From: Epiperipatus broadwayi
Lineage: Eukaryota > Onychophora > Udeonychophora > Euonychophora > Peripatidae
Assembly: GCA_028023455.1 (NCBI GenBank)
Contig: JAQFVV010006312.1
Span: 3,016,835 to 3,080,834 of the forward strand
Reading direction: 5' to 3'
DNA: 64,000 bases
Position numbers and translations under genes: made by a program. The notes under the pieces are model-generated. The model worked only from the letters and a program-made list of their open reading frames with translations. It searched no databases and was not told the DNA's origin. Shown in pieces: positions 40,045-51,899 of this stretch (the first letter of the stretch is position 1; every line of letters starts with the position of its first letter).

Positions 40045-40845
40045 AATAAACTGATTTTTTTTTTCAACTTTTATACTAATTGAGATTTATGAAATTATCT
40101 CTTAAATTTTAAATTTATATTTATCTAAATTAATTAATAAAAAATAAATTATATATTATATATTTTACAATTCATTTTATAATAACCATATTTTTAATCC
40201 ATGCATTAATTTCAGTAATATTTAATTACTTAAAATTGAATTTGAAATACTTATGAATTTTTATCGATAACAAAGTTCAATTTTCCACATTAAGTTTATC
40301 TTGGCATAAAAAATCCAATGTGCCTTCTCTTTTTTACTTTATATTATAATAAATTTTGATTGTCCTATAATATTTTCATCAAGTTTATTCAATTTTATAT
40401 GTACCCAGACAATTTGATTTAAATTTTTGATTTTGTTCAAGTGACTCATAATTTTTGAAAAAGCAGATTAAGTGTTAAGATATTTTTTACATATATTAAT
40501 GTATGTAAAGAAGTCAATTATTTTATATAGCACGATGTTTATAAACTGTTATACAGTATTTAAACAGCACTAAACTGTTGCACATGCACTTTGGATTAGT
40601 AGTAATTGATTTTTCATATGTGCTTTATTATATACTGGTTAATAGTATAGTTTTATTTTAGAATACTATATTTTATGACTTGGATTATTGTACCAAATTG
40701 GCAATAGTTTTTAATGTATCCACACACCTAATCTTTTGTTTATTTTTTTCACAAATTGATGCATGTTTTTACTACTTTTATTTCTATGCCTTTTTTCCTT
40801 GGTTCAATTAGAAAATTGTACTGTTCTACACTTTCTTTAACTACT
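40045..40845. other. Low-complexity AT-rich DNA
   Basis: Nothing recognised. Confidence 0.6.
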
Positions 40846-40914
40846 AGTTGCCTTGGCAGCAGTGAGATATATTGATTACTATCATTATTGTGAATGTTTT
40901 AGATGGTTACTGGT

Positions 40915-40960
<46 letters not shown>

Positions 40961-40990
40961 GTGTGTGTATGATTGTGTGTGTGTGTGTGA
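40846..40990 (+). repeat. Short interspersed repeat, copy 2, with TA and GT tail
   Basis: 40846-40915 is the partner of 11739-11808: it begins AGTTGCCTTGGCAGCAG and ends TTACTGGT. It is followed by a TA tract to 40959 and interrupted GT repeats to 40990. The shared end point before a TA tract in both copies suggests the tail belongs to the element. Confidence 0.58.
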
Positions 40991-42730
40991 CTTCAATGAG
41001 ATTTTAAAAAATAATTAAACTGTAAAATGCAACTTAGGATGGCAGATATGCTGTAAGTTGACTATACCTATGACTTATTTTATATGTTGTTTTTTTAATT
41101 ACTGTAAAGTTTATTCCAATGTTTTTTGTTTATTATATTTATTTTATCTAATATGAAATATATTTAATAAAAAAAATTATGTAAGGATTTAAATAAAATT
41201 TTAGCAATGACATAACCATGTAACAATTAAAATTGTCAATAATGACCTAAAACCTCGTGATTTGATAATAACAATAGTGTTTGTTCGTGTTATGTTAAAG
41301 CAAAAAAGTCCACGTTTAACTTAATATAACAGTTGTTGTAAGAACAGTAAATGATATGTGCTAACAATTAATGTATAACAACTTTTTTGTAATTTTTACA
41401 AACAATTAAGCATTTCCCTGAAAGAGTTAGCATATTAATTTTAAAATTTTCATGAACTTATAGATGGCAACATTAAAATACAATAAAAATTATTTGTGTA
41501 ATAATCTAATAAAATTTCAATTTTGATGTAACCATGCAACAAACAATTACCTGGTAATGCAAAATAAAACCCCATGTTTTAGTAACTTATCTGACTTATG
41601 TTAAACCATAGACTTATTACTTTTATATTAGTTTATCAATATGAAAATTTTAAATAGAATAACATTTCTGAATTTTTATAAGTTGTATATGTTGATTTTT
41701 TCATACATATAAGCTAAAATGGTATTTTATTGGTTTAATTTAAATCAGACATATATCTACTGTTATTATTAGAATACATGGTTTCAGTTTGCATTATGTT
41801 GTTTATTATTTGATTATATCATAGATAAACTTTATCCAGGTTATTATACAGAATATTTCTTTTATATTTTATTGTTACATCTATGAGTTCAGGACAAAAA
41901 TTTAAAATATATATATATATATGAAAAGTTCTGTTATTTTTATTTTAGAAAAATCACATTCAGATTATAATAGACAGTGACTAATGACAATAATATGCAT
42001 TCATCTGTGGAGGAAGAGTAAAAAATATAATGAACTTTGTTTTCATAAAAATGTATTTATTTACTGTAATAGCTTTATCTCTATATGACAACTAGAGTTG
42101 CATTTAAAGAAGAATCCCTTTTTGAATGCAAAAAAAACAAAAAAAACATTTACAGTATACAATTTTTATTCATCTGACTGTGATTTGTCCAAAATAAAAA
42201 TATATATTTGCACATAATTTAAAAATATATAAACAATTATGTCTGTTCAAAAAATATTAAAATTGTATATACATATATCTTTGCAGAAGATGCATTACTA
42301 TTTTTTAAAATTCAAAGAAGTATTATATTTCAAAATTATCACAGACACACTAAAAGCTAAAAGTAGTTCTTTTTGTTTAAAATGTTTGTATAGAAATGCT
42401 AATGTTATTAGTATATTACGAGATTTCAGTTTGCACTACCAATATTTTTTTGTTGCCTGAATTACATTCTAACTAAAAATTTTAAAATGATTACATGGAA
42501 TATTTCTGCAATATTTCAATATTTATATTTAATTTTCAAAGTATTAATATTTTCATAAAACTACATAATTTTAAAGCACTCATTGACTTTGACTTCTGAT
42601 GAAAAGGTATAATAAACATAAATGAACTAGCTTTCAGTAAAAACACTGTCAGAATAATGTTTATTATACCTGTTGATCAGAACTTGAAGTCAATAAGTGT
42701 TTTGAATCAAATATTTTCATTTGTAAGTCC
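40991..42730. other. Low-complexity AT-rich DNA
   Basis: No gene or bounded repeat recognised. A short TA tract lies at about 41908-41923. Confidence 0.55.
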
Positions 42731-42732
42731 AG

Positions 42733-42772
<40 letters not shown>

Positions 42773-42774
42773 CT
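42731..42774. repeat. (TA)-cored palindrome, left of pair
   Basis: AGAACATA on the left and TATGTTCT on the right enclose a perfect TA tract, making a 44-base perfect palindrome. It abuts the next one. Confidence 0.92.
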
Positions 42775-42800
42775 ATAATTTACATGTATACAAATGCATG

Positions 42801-42838
<38 letters not shown>

Positions 42839-42864
42839 CATGCATTTGTATACATGTAAATTAT
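42775..42864. repeat. (TA)-cored palindrome with perfect 31-base unique arms
   Basis: The left arm 42775-42805 and the right arm ending at 42864 are exact reverse complements (core words TACATGTATACAAATGCATG). The TA core lies between them. A 31-base perfect arm in unique sequence cannot be explained by TA expansion alone. Confidence 0.93.
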
Positions 42865-44174
42865 ATGAAAATAGATATGTTTTCAAAACCTATGAATAAA
42901 CCCTATTCCTACATGAATAAATGATTATTTTTATTTCCATCAATTGGCATATGAGTATTGTTTATTCAAAGCTACTTCTTGGAAATGTGGTTACTTCCAT
43001 TTAATTTACATGAGTATAAATAAATTACATATCTACAGATAATTACATAGCTATCACAATTTTTGTCTAAAAAGCTATAAGTATACAAAATAATTCTTTA
43101 TTCAAACGTGTTTAATTTAAAAAGAGAACAGTAAAAAAATGAATTAAGTAAAATTAAAATAGGTTATAATACTACTTATTAATTATTTTGTTTTTATAAT
43201 GAATTATATATATATATATATTGTAATGGAATGTATTATCTACGTATGAAGAGATGAAATTGCCGTAACTTGCTAGGCACCAAAATGTAATGGAATATCT
43301 GACTGCCCTAATGATTGATAGGGACAAATGTAATAAAAAGCTCCAATTGGGATATGAAATGTAATAGAATGTAGTATACATTTAAATGGAAATGAAATCA
43401 CTCCTATAATTGTGAGCTAATTGAAATGGACAATCTACTTCTACCATTAGGTACCTCAGGTTTTGATTAATTTTCATTAAAGTATAAATATAATAAAATA
43501 TAAATGAATCCAACCAATGAATATAAAATACAATGAATTAGGTTATTATGTTTAACTTTATTTAAACAAACTACGAATATCTAAAGTAATTGTTAATAAA
43601 GTATCTATAATACAGAAAATGTATTACACATGAGTGAATGTGCTTTAATCACTATTTATATTGTTACTTTGACTAGCCATATATAAAATAAACCTGGATA
43701 CTAAAGAGCATTGACTGAGGCATGTTAAGTGGTTAATTCTCAGAGTTAACTTAACTAACAATTTGATTATTTACTAAATATAGGTAGGAAGCAAAGGGAA
43801 TTTTGTTGAATTCAATCCATATTTATAAACAAAGATTATATGTCTTACTATTCCAGTTCATGATGGCTTAAATGAATGATTAACAAAACACAATATTATC
43901 ATTTTGCTGAATATAAATCTACCATATTAACTAATGGCTTCTGCACTAAAAGAGAAAAGAAAAATATTAATAAATTTTGAATAAAAACCCCAAGTCATTT
44001 CATATAAAATAAATGATATATGCTTTATTCTTAGATTGTGATTTGATTTTTTAAATAGCAATAATTATATGTAAGAACAAATACAAAATGAGTTGTCTTT
44101 TCAAATTTTCAATTTTGTTAAACTTAAGTCAAACATAAGTATTTATGAGCAATGTAAGTATCATCCATTAGTTT
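42865..44174. other. AT-rich DNA
   Basis: Positions 43220-43480 are a little more complex and contain the word AATGTAAT three times (near 43285, 43330 and 43360), which may be remnants of a tandem unit. A minus-strand frame (43172-43381) has no recognised motif. Confidence 0.45.
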
Positions 44175-44210
44175 TATGCATATATATATATATATATATA
44201 TATATGCATA
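44175..44210. repeat. (TA)-cored palindrome, left of pair
   Basis: TATGCA on the left and TGCATA on the right of a TA tract. Directly followed by a second palindrome. Confidence 0.9.
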
Positions 44211-44214
44211 TACA

Positions 44215-44260
<46 letters not shown>

Positions 44261-44264
44261 TGTA
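44211..44264. repeat. (TA)-cored palindrome, right of pair, at the Penelope 5' junction
   Basis: TACATGTGTC and GACACATGTA enclose a TA tract. Recognisable Penelope coding sequence starts immediately after it. Confidence 0.9.
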
Positions 44265-45410
44265 TTGAAGAAGCTAAGGGTGGAAGATTATGTTTGATGT
44301 TTAAAAGTTTATATAGAGAAAAGGTTCATCAGCAAATTCAAAAATTAAAATTTAAATTGATAAATGCTTATTCTATTGATACAATGAGATTGAAATTTAT
44401 TAATACTATACTTAAGCCATATTTAAAGAAAGTGTTTGATAGAAAGTTATATCTATCTCTTTATCCATCCGCTGCAATTATGCCAAGGATTTTTGGAAAT
44501 TTAAAAGTGCATAAAGAAGAATTACCTATTAGGCTGATGTTGGATTTTGGAAGATGTATGTTTTATCATGAAGCAGTTTTTGTGGGAAAGTTTTTGCAAG
44601 ATGAATTGGGTTTTGGTGGTTATACAATTGAATCTTCATCTGATTTAGTTAAAGAGATTGATAATATTATTTTGGATAATGATGATAAGTTATTTATATT
44701 GGATGTTGCAGAGTTATATGGTTCAATAAAAAGAAAGGAGTCTATTAACATTATTGATCAAGTTTTATATGAAAAAGGAGTGTGCAAGTTTTATCGTATG
44801 TTTGTTATTATTTATTGATCAGAATTTGATAGCTACATTTGAAGATCAGTTGTATATGATGGATGAAGGTTGACCTATGGGTTTGCCTGTTTCAGCAATT
44901 ATATGTAGTTATGTGTTGTCATATTATGAAGGGATGATTTTAAAATAATATTTTATGACCGGTGTTAAAAGTTATTTTAGGTATGTGGATGATGTGTTTA
45001 TTGTAGGATCAAATATGATAGTGAAAAAACTGTTTATTAAATTAAATGATATTGCTCTGTTAACATTGACTATTACTTCTGAAGATAGTGAGAAGAGTGT
45101 AAAATATCTTGATTTTATTTTATGGAGAGAAGGTAATAAAATTAATAACAAAATGGTGTTGAAACCATTATCAGTTAGAGAAGTTGTTCTTCCAAATTCA
45201 AATGTTCCACTTACCTATAAATTGGCTGGTTTTAAAACATTTCTTTTTAGAAATGATGTTTTATGTAAATTCCAGAGTGATAAAATGATTAATATTGAAA
45301 GGTATGTGAATGATTTATTAGGTGTGGGATATAGTAGGACAAATATTTTATGTGCACTATACAGGTATAGAAATAGATGGAGAAGAGGTAATATGGAAAA
45401 GAAAAGATGA
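44265..45410 (+). pseudogene. Penelope-type reverse transcriptase
   Basis: Blocks in order: IMPRIFGNLKVHKEELPIR (the PRIYG..K.HK motif typical of Penelope RTs), LFILDVAELYGSI (motif A, aspartate kept), an MGLPVSAIICSYVLSYYEG block corresponding to the MGSPLSP..ANIFM motif (in a second frame, preceded by a TGA), and FRYVDDVFIVGS (motif C, YVDD intact). KYLDF and FLFRNDVLCKFQSD follow in the thumb and linker. RT activity would have copied the element RNA at the break made by its own endonuclease. Stops and a frameshift between motifs A and C inactivate this copy. The 241-codon open frame that includes TA-encoded IYIY residues upstream of 44265 begins in the flanking palindromes, so its ATG at 44093 is unlikely to be native. 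Confidence 0.88.
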
Positions 45411-46226
<816 letters not shown>

Positions 46227-46227
<1 letters not shown>

Positions 46228-47676
46228 ATAATTGGTAAATTGATAATAACTTGTTGAACTAATAATTTAAAATCATAGATGTATTTCTTAAGAATGGACC
46301 ATTTAAAAGGCAACACAGAATATAATAAAAATTCTTTCCCACATGTTATGTCTATGTATGTCCTTTATCTTGAACACCAAATATCTACATTTATTATTTA
46401 AATAAGGTTTCTATCCTAGCCTGCAAAATTCAATATTTCATTTATGACTTCTTTGACTTGGCTTTATTAAATATCTCCCATGAAATACACATATTTATAA
46501 ACTATATTATAACACTTTTGGAGACAAGCAAAATACATATCAAAATAATTCCTAAATAACGCACGTGAGAATGTCAACTTACAATTCTAATGTTAAATAA
46601 TTATAACCTGATCCATCCTTTCAAAACACATCTGATAATAAGATTATAATAGTCAAATGATTATGAAAATTTATTTTTAAAAAAAGATAAAATTTGAAGG
46701 CCTAAATTTATTATGTTGTATATTTATATAAATGATTCCATGCAAGATATAATGCTTTATTTATTCTTCAATTCAACCCATACACTCATTTATTATTTGG
46801 TGCTTACATATATACATGTAATATATTTACTTTATCACAACAAATTTTGTTACCCACTAAGTATAATATCTACAATTAATATTTTTTTAAAGGAGTTTAC
46901 CTATTTTTTTTACGCTATTTACTATTTACGTATATAGGATTAATGATTAAAGACCAAAGATCGGATTATTAACTGGCCTTTAACATTTACTTTTACCAGT
47001 GTTAAATCAAAACATTAAAAAAAAAGCTATTTACAAGCATCATATATTATATATCTTTGTAAATTTAATTTAAATATGTTATGAAAACTTGTATATTTAA
47101 ATTATAACGATCGAGTAAACTTCAAGTTAGCATATATATACAACATCTAGTTTAAAATGTTTTATAAAATAAAATAAATGTTTTATACTAAAAAAAAAAA
47201 ATCAACAAATGAATAGATAAATTGATTAATTTTAGTTATCCTGTAATCACAAACTTTTCCATTGTTTTCAGTCTTTTGTTTACTTTAAATATTTGGGTCT
47301 TAATTTCATTCCATAGAATATGAAAAAAACTTTAAAAATATATACACATTAGTGATGCATGAATTTATAGATTTTACCTTTTAAAGCAATTAATTCCTAG
47401 TATTCTCTTTATATTCAGCTGCAGAAATAAATTGATTTAGATATTAAGCTTAGGATTATTAAAAGAATCTTAAAAGTTAAAAAAATGCTGGCTTGGTAAG
47501 AATAGATATATTTTCACCAGATCTTAATGGTTAATAAGATAGGCAAAAGGTTTAAAAACCCTGAATAGTAATTCTTTGTTTTAGCTCTCCATTGTAATGC
47601 TATATATCTCAATCCAATAGCTGTATTTATGCCAAAAAAGGAATTTTGTAAAAGAGATTAAAGTAAAATAAATTAT
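46227..47676. other. Low-complexity AT-rich DNA
   Basis: Nothing recognised. The 74-codon frame at 46713-46937 (+) is hydrophobic and AT-driven, without a known motif. Confidence 0.55.
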
Positions 47677-47881
47677 TTGTTTAGTTTTTTTTTCTTTTTT
47701 CTCTGTGTCATAGCATCAGTTGGGAAGCGAACCTGCTAACCTGGGACAACTGCTTGTAAAGCAGCTGTCGAGTATTGGCAGTTGAGAGGTCAGCGATAGC
47801 TGCTTTACAAGCAGTTGTCCTGGGTTAGCAGGTTCGCTTCCCAGCTGATGCTATGACACATGGAAAAAAAAATTAAACAGA
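47677..47881. mobile_element. Head-to-head pair of tRNA-like SINE units
   Basis: Arms 47704-47766 and 47798-47860 are inverted repeats, 60 of 63 bases paired. The pairing extends into a T-rich run on the left and an A-rich run on the right (about 47677 to 47881). The right arm reads like the 3' half of a tRNA. It has an anticodon-type stem-loop GCTGCTTTACAAGCAGT (47799-47815, loop TTTACAA) and a T arm CTGGG...CCCAG (47819-47843) containing the near B box GGTTCGCTTCC (47831-47841) and an extra insert of about eight bases. The 31-base centre holds TGGCAGTTGAGAGG (47776-47789), an A-box or D-arm candidate. A poly(A) run follows. I read it as two tRNA-derived poly(A)-tailed units fused head to head. 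A functional tRNA is unlikely because of the insert and the missing acceptor stem. Confidence 0.55.
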
Positions 47882-49189
47882 TTAAAGTAAAAGTTTTGCT
47901 TGTTCGCTTTTCCAATGGTGATTTTTTATCCTTTGTTGCTATAGTAATCTTTTTCTTATTGTTACATTTTTCCATAAGCTGACTTAAAAATCTTTAATAC
48001 TGCTGATTGTTGATTCTAAAATATTAAGATGAAAAAAATACTAATAATAACAAAAAACAAGACACAGTGCCACCTGGCTTAACACATGGTTGCATGTATG
48101 CTAAAAATCTCCTGCTATTTTTAATATTTTTACTTGGAATTCCATCAGAAAAGGTAATTTTATTTTTTTTTTTAAAAAAAAAGTATAAAATTTATATATA
48201 TTATAAAAGTTTGAGTAATAGTATAAAAACTGAACCCAACCATCTGATGGCACTTTTTTTCACAAAACGCACATTAATATACCATTTTAGCAGCCTTAAC
48301 TTACAGCTGACAGTACAAGAGATGATTTGTAAGCCATAACAGGCCACCTGAGTGTGATGTATTCTAGAATTATGTAACAAAATACTATGCCCATTGTATT
48401 GGGACAATATTCATCAAGTGAGCACTCTTGAACTCTTACTATGGTCTGATTTGATGGTGGCTGTATTTGAAAGAGATGAAACTCTGCAAAAATTCATTGT
48501 CAGAAATTTTTTAGAAAGTGTAGTGGAATTAGTATTCCATATTAAAAATTGTCATGTCATCACACATACTTTCCTACACTTTTGAACTGCACACAACTTG
48601 AAAAGGTACTTCTTTTCAGCAGAGTTTTTTTCCAATTTTGCATACAAATGCCTGTTTACATGCGAATCCATGCGAGAACTGTCAAATGTCATCTGCAAGT
48701 TGTCTGAAGTGGTTGAAGCTGAGTGAATGGCTGGTCAGCCACCAAAGAGGATGCATAATATTGTGTTTTCTCAGAAAAAGAAATGTAGGTCTGCATAAGG
48801 GAAATTGTTGGTTTGAAGGCTCCAAAATCCTGTTACTTACAGCTTTGAGGCTTCCCTGTTATTTTATTTGCGTGTTACTTTTGGCTGCTGTTTTTTATGC
48901 CCTCATAAATGGTGGTGTTTTTTTTACTTGTTTTGCTTCACACCTTATCAAAAGTTCCATTTCTTTTTGATTCAATAAATTATTTTATTGGGGAAACTTG
49001 TTGTTGTTTTTGTTGTTCACATGATTATAAAGTTGGTAGGTAATATTTGATAAGTTTCATAAACAGTTAAAATAGGTAATATTTTATTATATATAAAAAA
49101 AGAAGTGTTTAACAGTTGATTCAAAAGACCCCATCAAAATAATAATAATAAAGAACTGTGCGGTAATATAATAAAATGTTCAAAAATTA
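47882..49189. other. Moderately complex unassigned segment
   Basis: From about 48060 to 48970 the sequence is clearly less AT-biased than its surroundings. It has open stretches on the + strand (48067-48339, 48394-48585, 48638-48970). The last, 110 codons, has several cysteines at the start (CLHANPCENC) and a hydrophobic segment near the end, but matches no family I know and begins without any promoter evidence. It could be a decayed transposon or processed pseudogene lying just upstream of the LINE at 49190. Confidence 0.35.
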
Positions 49190-50040
49190 AAAATCAAAAC
49201 AAATCTTCCCCGCCACCCCACCTCCTCTGGCTTAAAAAAAGTATTCTTTAAAAATGAACTATTTATATCTTTTTTTAAAATTAAAGGTCCAAAAAATTAA
49301 GGAAAAACTTTTTGCTATCATATAAAGCTTTCTGTAGTGTAAAGATTTGAAACAAAACAAAACAAAAAAGCCTCATAATAAATTAACAAAAAAAAAATGA
49401 CAATTCAAAATCAAAACAACCCGTCTCCCCTCCACCCTCTAAAAAACCAAGTGTTGGTTTATTCAAAAGTAACAAATTGTTGAAGACTTTCAGCAAATCA
49501 AAACATCAAACAAAAAAAAAAGATAAGTTAAAAGCAAACAACCAAACCCCTCTCCACCTTCTAATAACAACAAAGTGTTAGTGTATTTTTGTGTAAACAA
49601 ACCAATGGAACCAATGGAGCATTAATCGATAATTTTAAAGCAAACCAACACCATCTAAAAACAAAGTGTTTGTTTCTTAAAAAAATGAACCAAAAAAAAA
49701 ATAAAAAAACCATATAAAAAAACTTTGGTTTACCATAAGTAATATTATGGATAGAGATCTACAGACAGTTAGTAGTTAACTTACAAACAAACCAACACCC
49801 CTAGACCATCTAAAAACAAAGTATTTGTTTATTAAAAACAAAAAAAAACTGGGTGGAATAAAAAAAAAACTTTAGTGGTTTACCCTCGCCGATGAGAAAA
49901 AATTAAAAACTGGTTGAAAAAAACAACAACTTTTACCATAATATTATGTAATAAAAAAAAACTTTGGTGGTTTATCATCGCTGATGAAAAAATAATAAAA
50001 CTGGTTAAAAAAATATTTTACCATAATATTATGTAAACAA
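49190..50040 (+). repeat. Degenerate tandem units in LINE 5' region
   Basis: A-rich sequence in which a C-rich word followed by a CTAAAAACAAAGTGTTTGTTT-type word recurs near 49210, 49420, 49550, 49650 and 49795. At the end are two closer copies of a unit containing AAAACTTTGGTGGTTTA.C.TCGC.GATGA (about 49868 and 49958), each followed by ACTGGTT and an ACCATAATATTATGTAA word. Spacing is irregular, roughly 90-210 bases. Repeated units in the 5' UTR often act as promoter modules in L1-type LINEs; here that role is inferred. Confidence 0.6.
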
Positions 50041-50289
50041 ACAGATGGCTCATAAATTGGTATATTGATGAGAATTGGGTGAAAAAGAGCACCATTAGAC
50101 GGTAGGGTTCAGTATTCATACTATTACCAAAGTTTGCAAATATTCATTTGTGCATCTGTGAAAAAAACATGTCGGTCACAGTGATGGTTAAAGATAATGT
50201 AAATAGCTGCCACATGTTTAGAATTAACTAACATGAGTGAAAAAACAAACTTAAAAAATAGTTACTTTAATAAGTAAAAAAAAAAAACA

Positions 50290-51700
50290 TTTGCTGATAT
50301 TGCAAAAAAAAAACTCGACAGTAATTACAAGCATGAATTTTAATCGCTCTTCTCAAAGATTCAGAAAATCTACCACCAGTGATATTGAAAATTTAGATTT
50401 ACAAAATCAAAATGATGAAAAAACACAATTGCCCCCTTCTGTAATTTGGAATGCTGCTGTCATTTTTTCACAGATTGTTCAATAATTTTATCAGCCAAAG
50501 ATATTAATTGTTCTTTGTATAAATTCCCAAGATCATTACTATATGAAGCACTCACTCTGCACATTCTATGGGACAGTGTTCTACACTTAGCTGATTATCC
50601 AAATCAAAGATATCTGATCATAGAATTTCATGATCAAAACCAAAAAAAATATTTAAAATGAAGATTAAAACATTGGGTCAATTTGCTCTAATTGGTGTAG
50701 ATGAAAACAAACAGAAATACATAACTGGCATATTGAAAAATACATACCTAGTCTACTCCATACAAGATTTTCAAAAATTAATGGAGCCATTTGGGAAGGT
50801 TGTTTCATTCAATCAGTTTACATAAAGGACACCCCAGTTCCAATATACAACAATAGCTATGAGTTTAAAGTCAAGCTAAATAAAAACATTGATCCAACCA
50901 CTATACCTACTCAGATTACAGACCAAGAGGCAACATTTTGCGTATATGTAAGAGGATTAAAGCCACAATGTTTCTCTTGTTTTTAGCGTAATCATCTAGA
51001 AATCAACTGCCCAAACACTCAATGCTTACAATGTATTCAGGTGCATAACCATACACCTAAACACATTCATAATAAAAACCAAGACAATAATGACAAAACC
51101 TAATTCACACTAATCTCTCTTACAGATGAAGATGCTTTACCAATTGAACTCTTCATCAAGCAGACTAATCAAACCTTCAGCACACTTATTAACATCAGAT
51201 GCAAAACTTCACAGGCTGATGATAATAAAAATCCCACCTCATCAGTGAAACCATGTAAACAGTTAGATCCAACTCGTATAGCTAAGGTATCACACTCAAA
51301 ATGACAATATTAGCTAAATTTCACCTACAATAAACAAGACCAGCATAGATATCATGGATACACTGACACCACCATTACCAATAGTTGAAAGCTGTGACAC
51401 AGACTACACTTTCAAAAGAAAAGATGGGAGATACATGAAAAATATCAAGATAATAAAAAAATTAAAATACTTGATACTGAATTTAACCTAACATGCTCCA
51501 CTAATAACAGCATCCATAACCCAGAATTCTGTAGTTCCCACTTAACAGACACTCAACAAACACTGAAATCTCTAACTGAGCCTAAAAATCTTTATCTTTG
51601 ACTTACCAGAGTCTCAAACTCAAACAGTAAATTAAAAACACACCCTGAAGATAAACATATATTCACTAGTATACCAACAGATATCAAACCTTCTCTGTTA
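50290..51700 (+). pseudogene. LINE ORF1 (zinc-knuckle RNA-binding protein), broken
   Basis: Fragments in several frames. The clearest is VYVRGLKPQCFSCF, a stop, then RNHLEINCPN at 50945-51016. That is a CX2CX4HX4C zinc knuckle (Cys codons at 50969, 50978 and 51008, His at 50993) with a TAG inside it. A second Cys pair (CLQC) and His residues follow. An upstream piece, 50291-50661, is split over two frames. ORF1 of such LINEs binds the element RNA in the RNP. The start cannot be fixed. Confidence 0.65.
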
Positions 51701-51899
51701 AAAAAATAATATAAACAAACCATCTTTTAAATATTTTGATGTCCTAAAAGCCACCCTGAAACTTTTAATTTTGAGTTGTATCTGGCTATTTTCTTCATAC
51801 AATCCTTTTTCTAAATCTTATAAACAAGGCAGCAAATTAAATCTCAATCCAGTCAATTTAAACATATACTTTAACTTTTTTTACTCATTTACTTTCAAC

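Noticed and set aside
47776-47860. A functional tRNA gene (valine-type TAC loop)
   Set aside because: An anticodon-like arm and T arm are present, but the T arm carries an insert and there is no matching acceptor stem.
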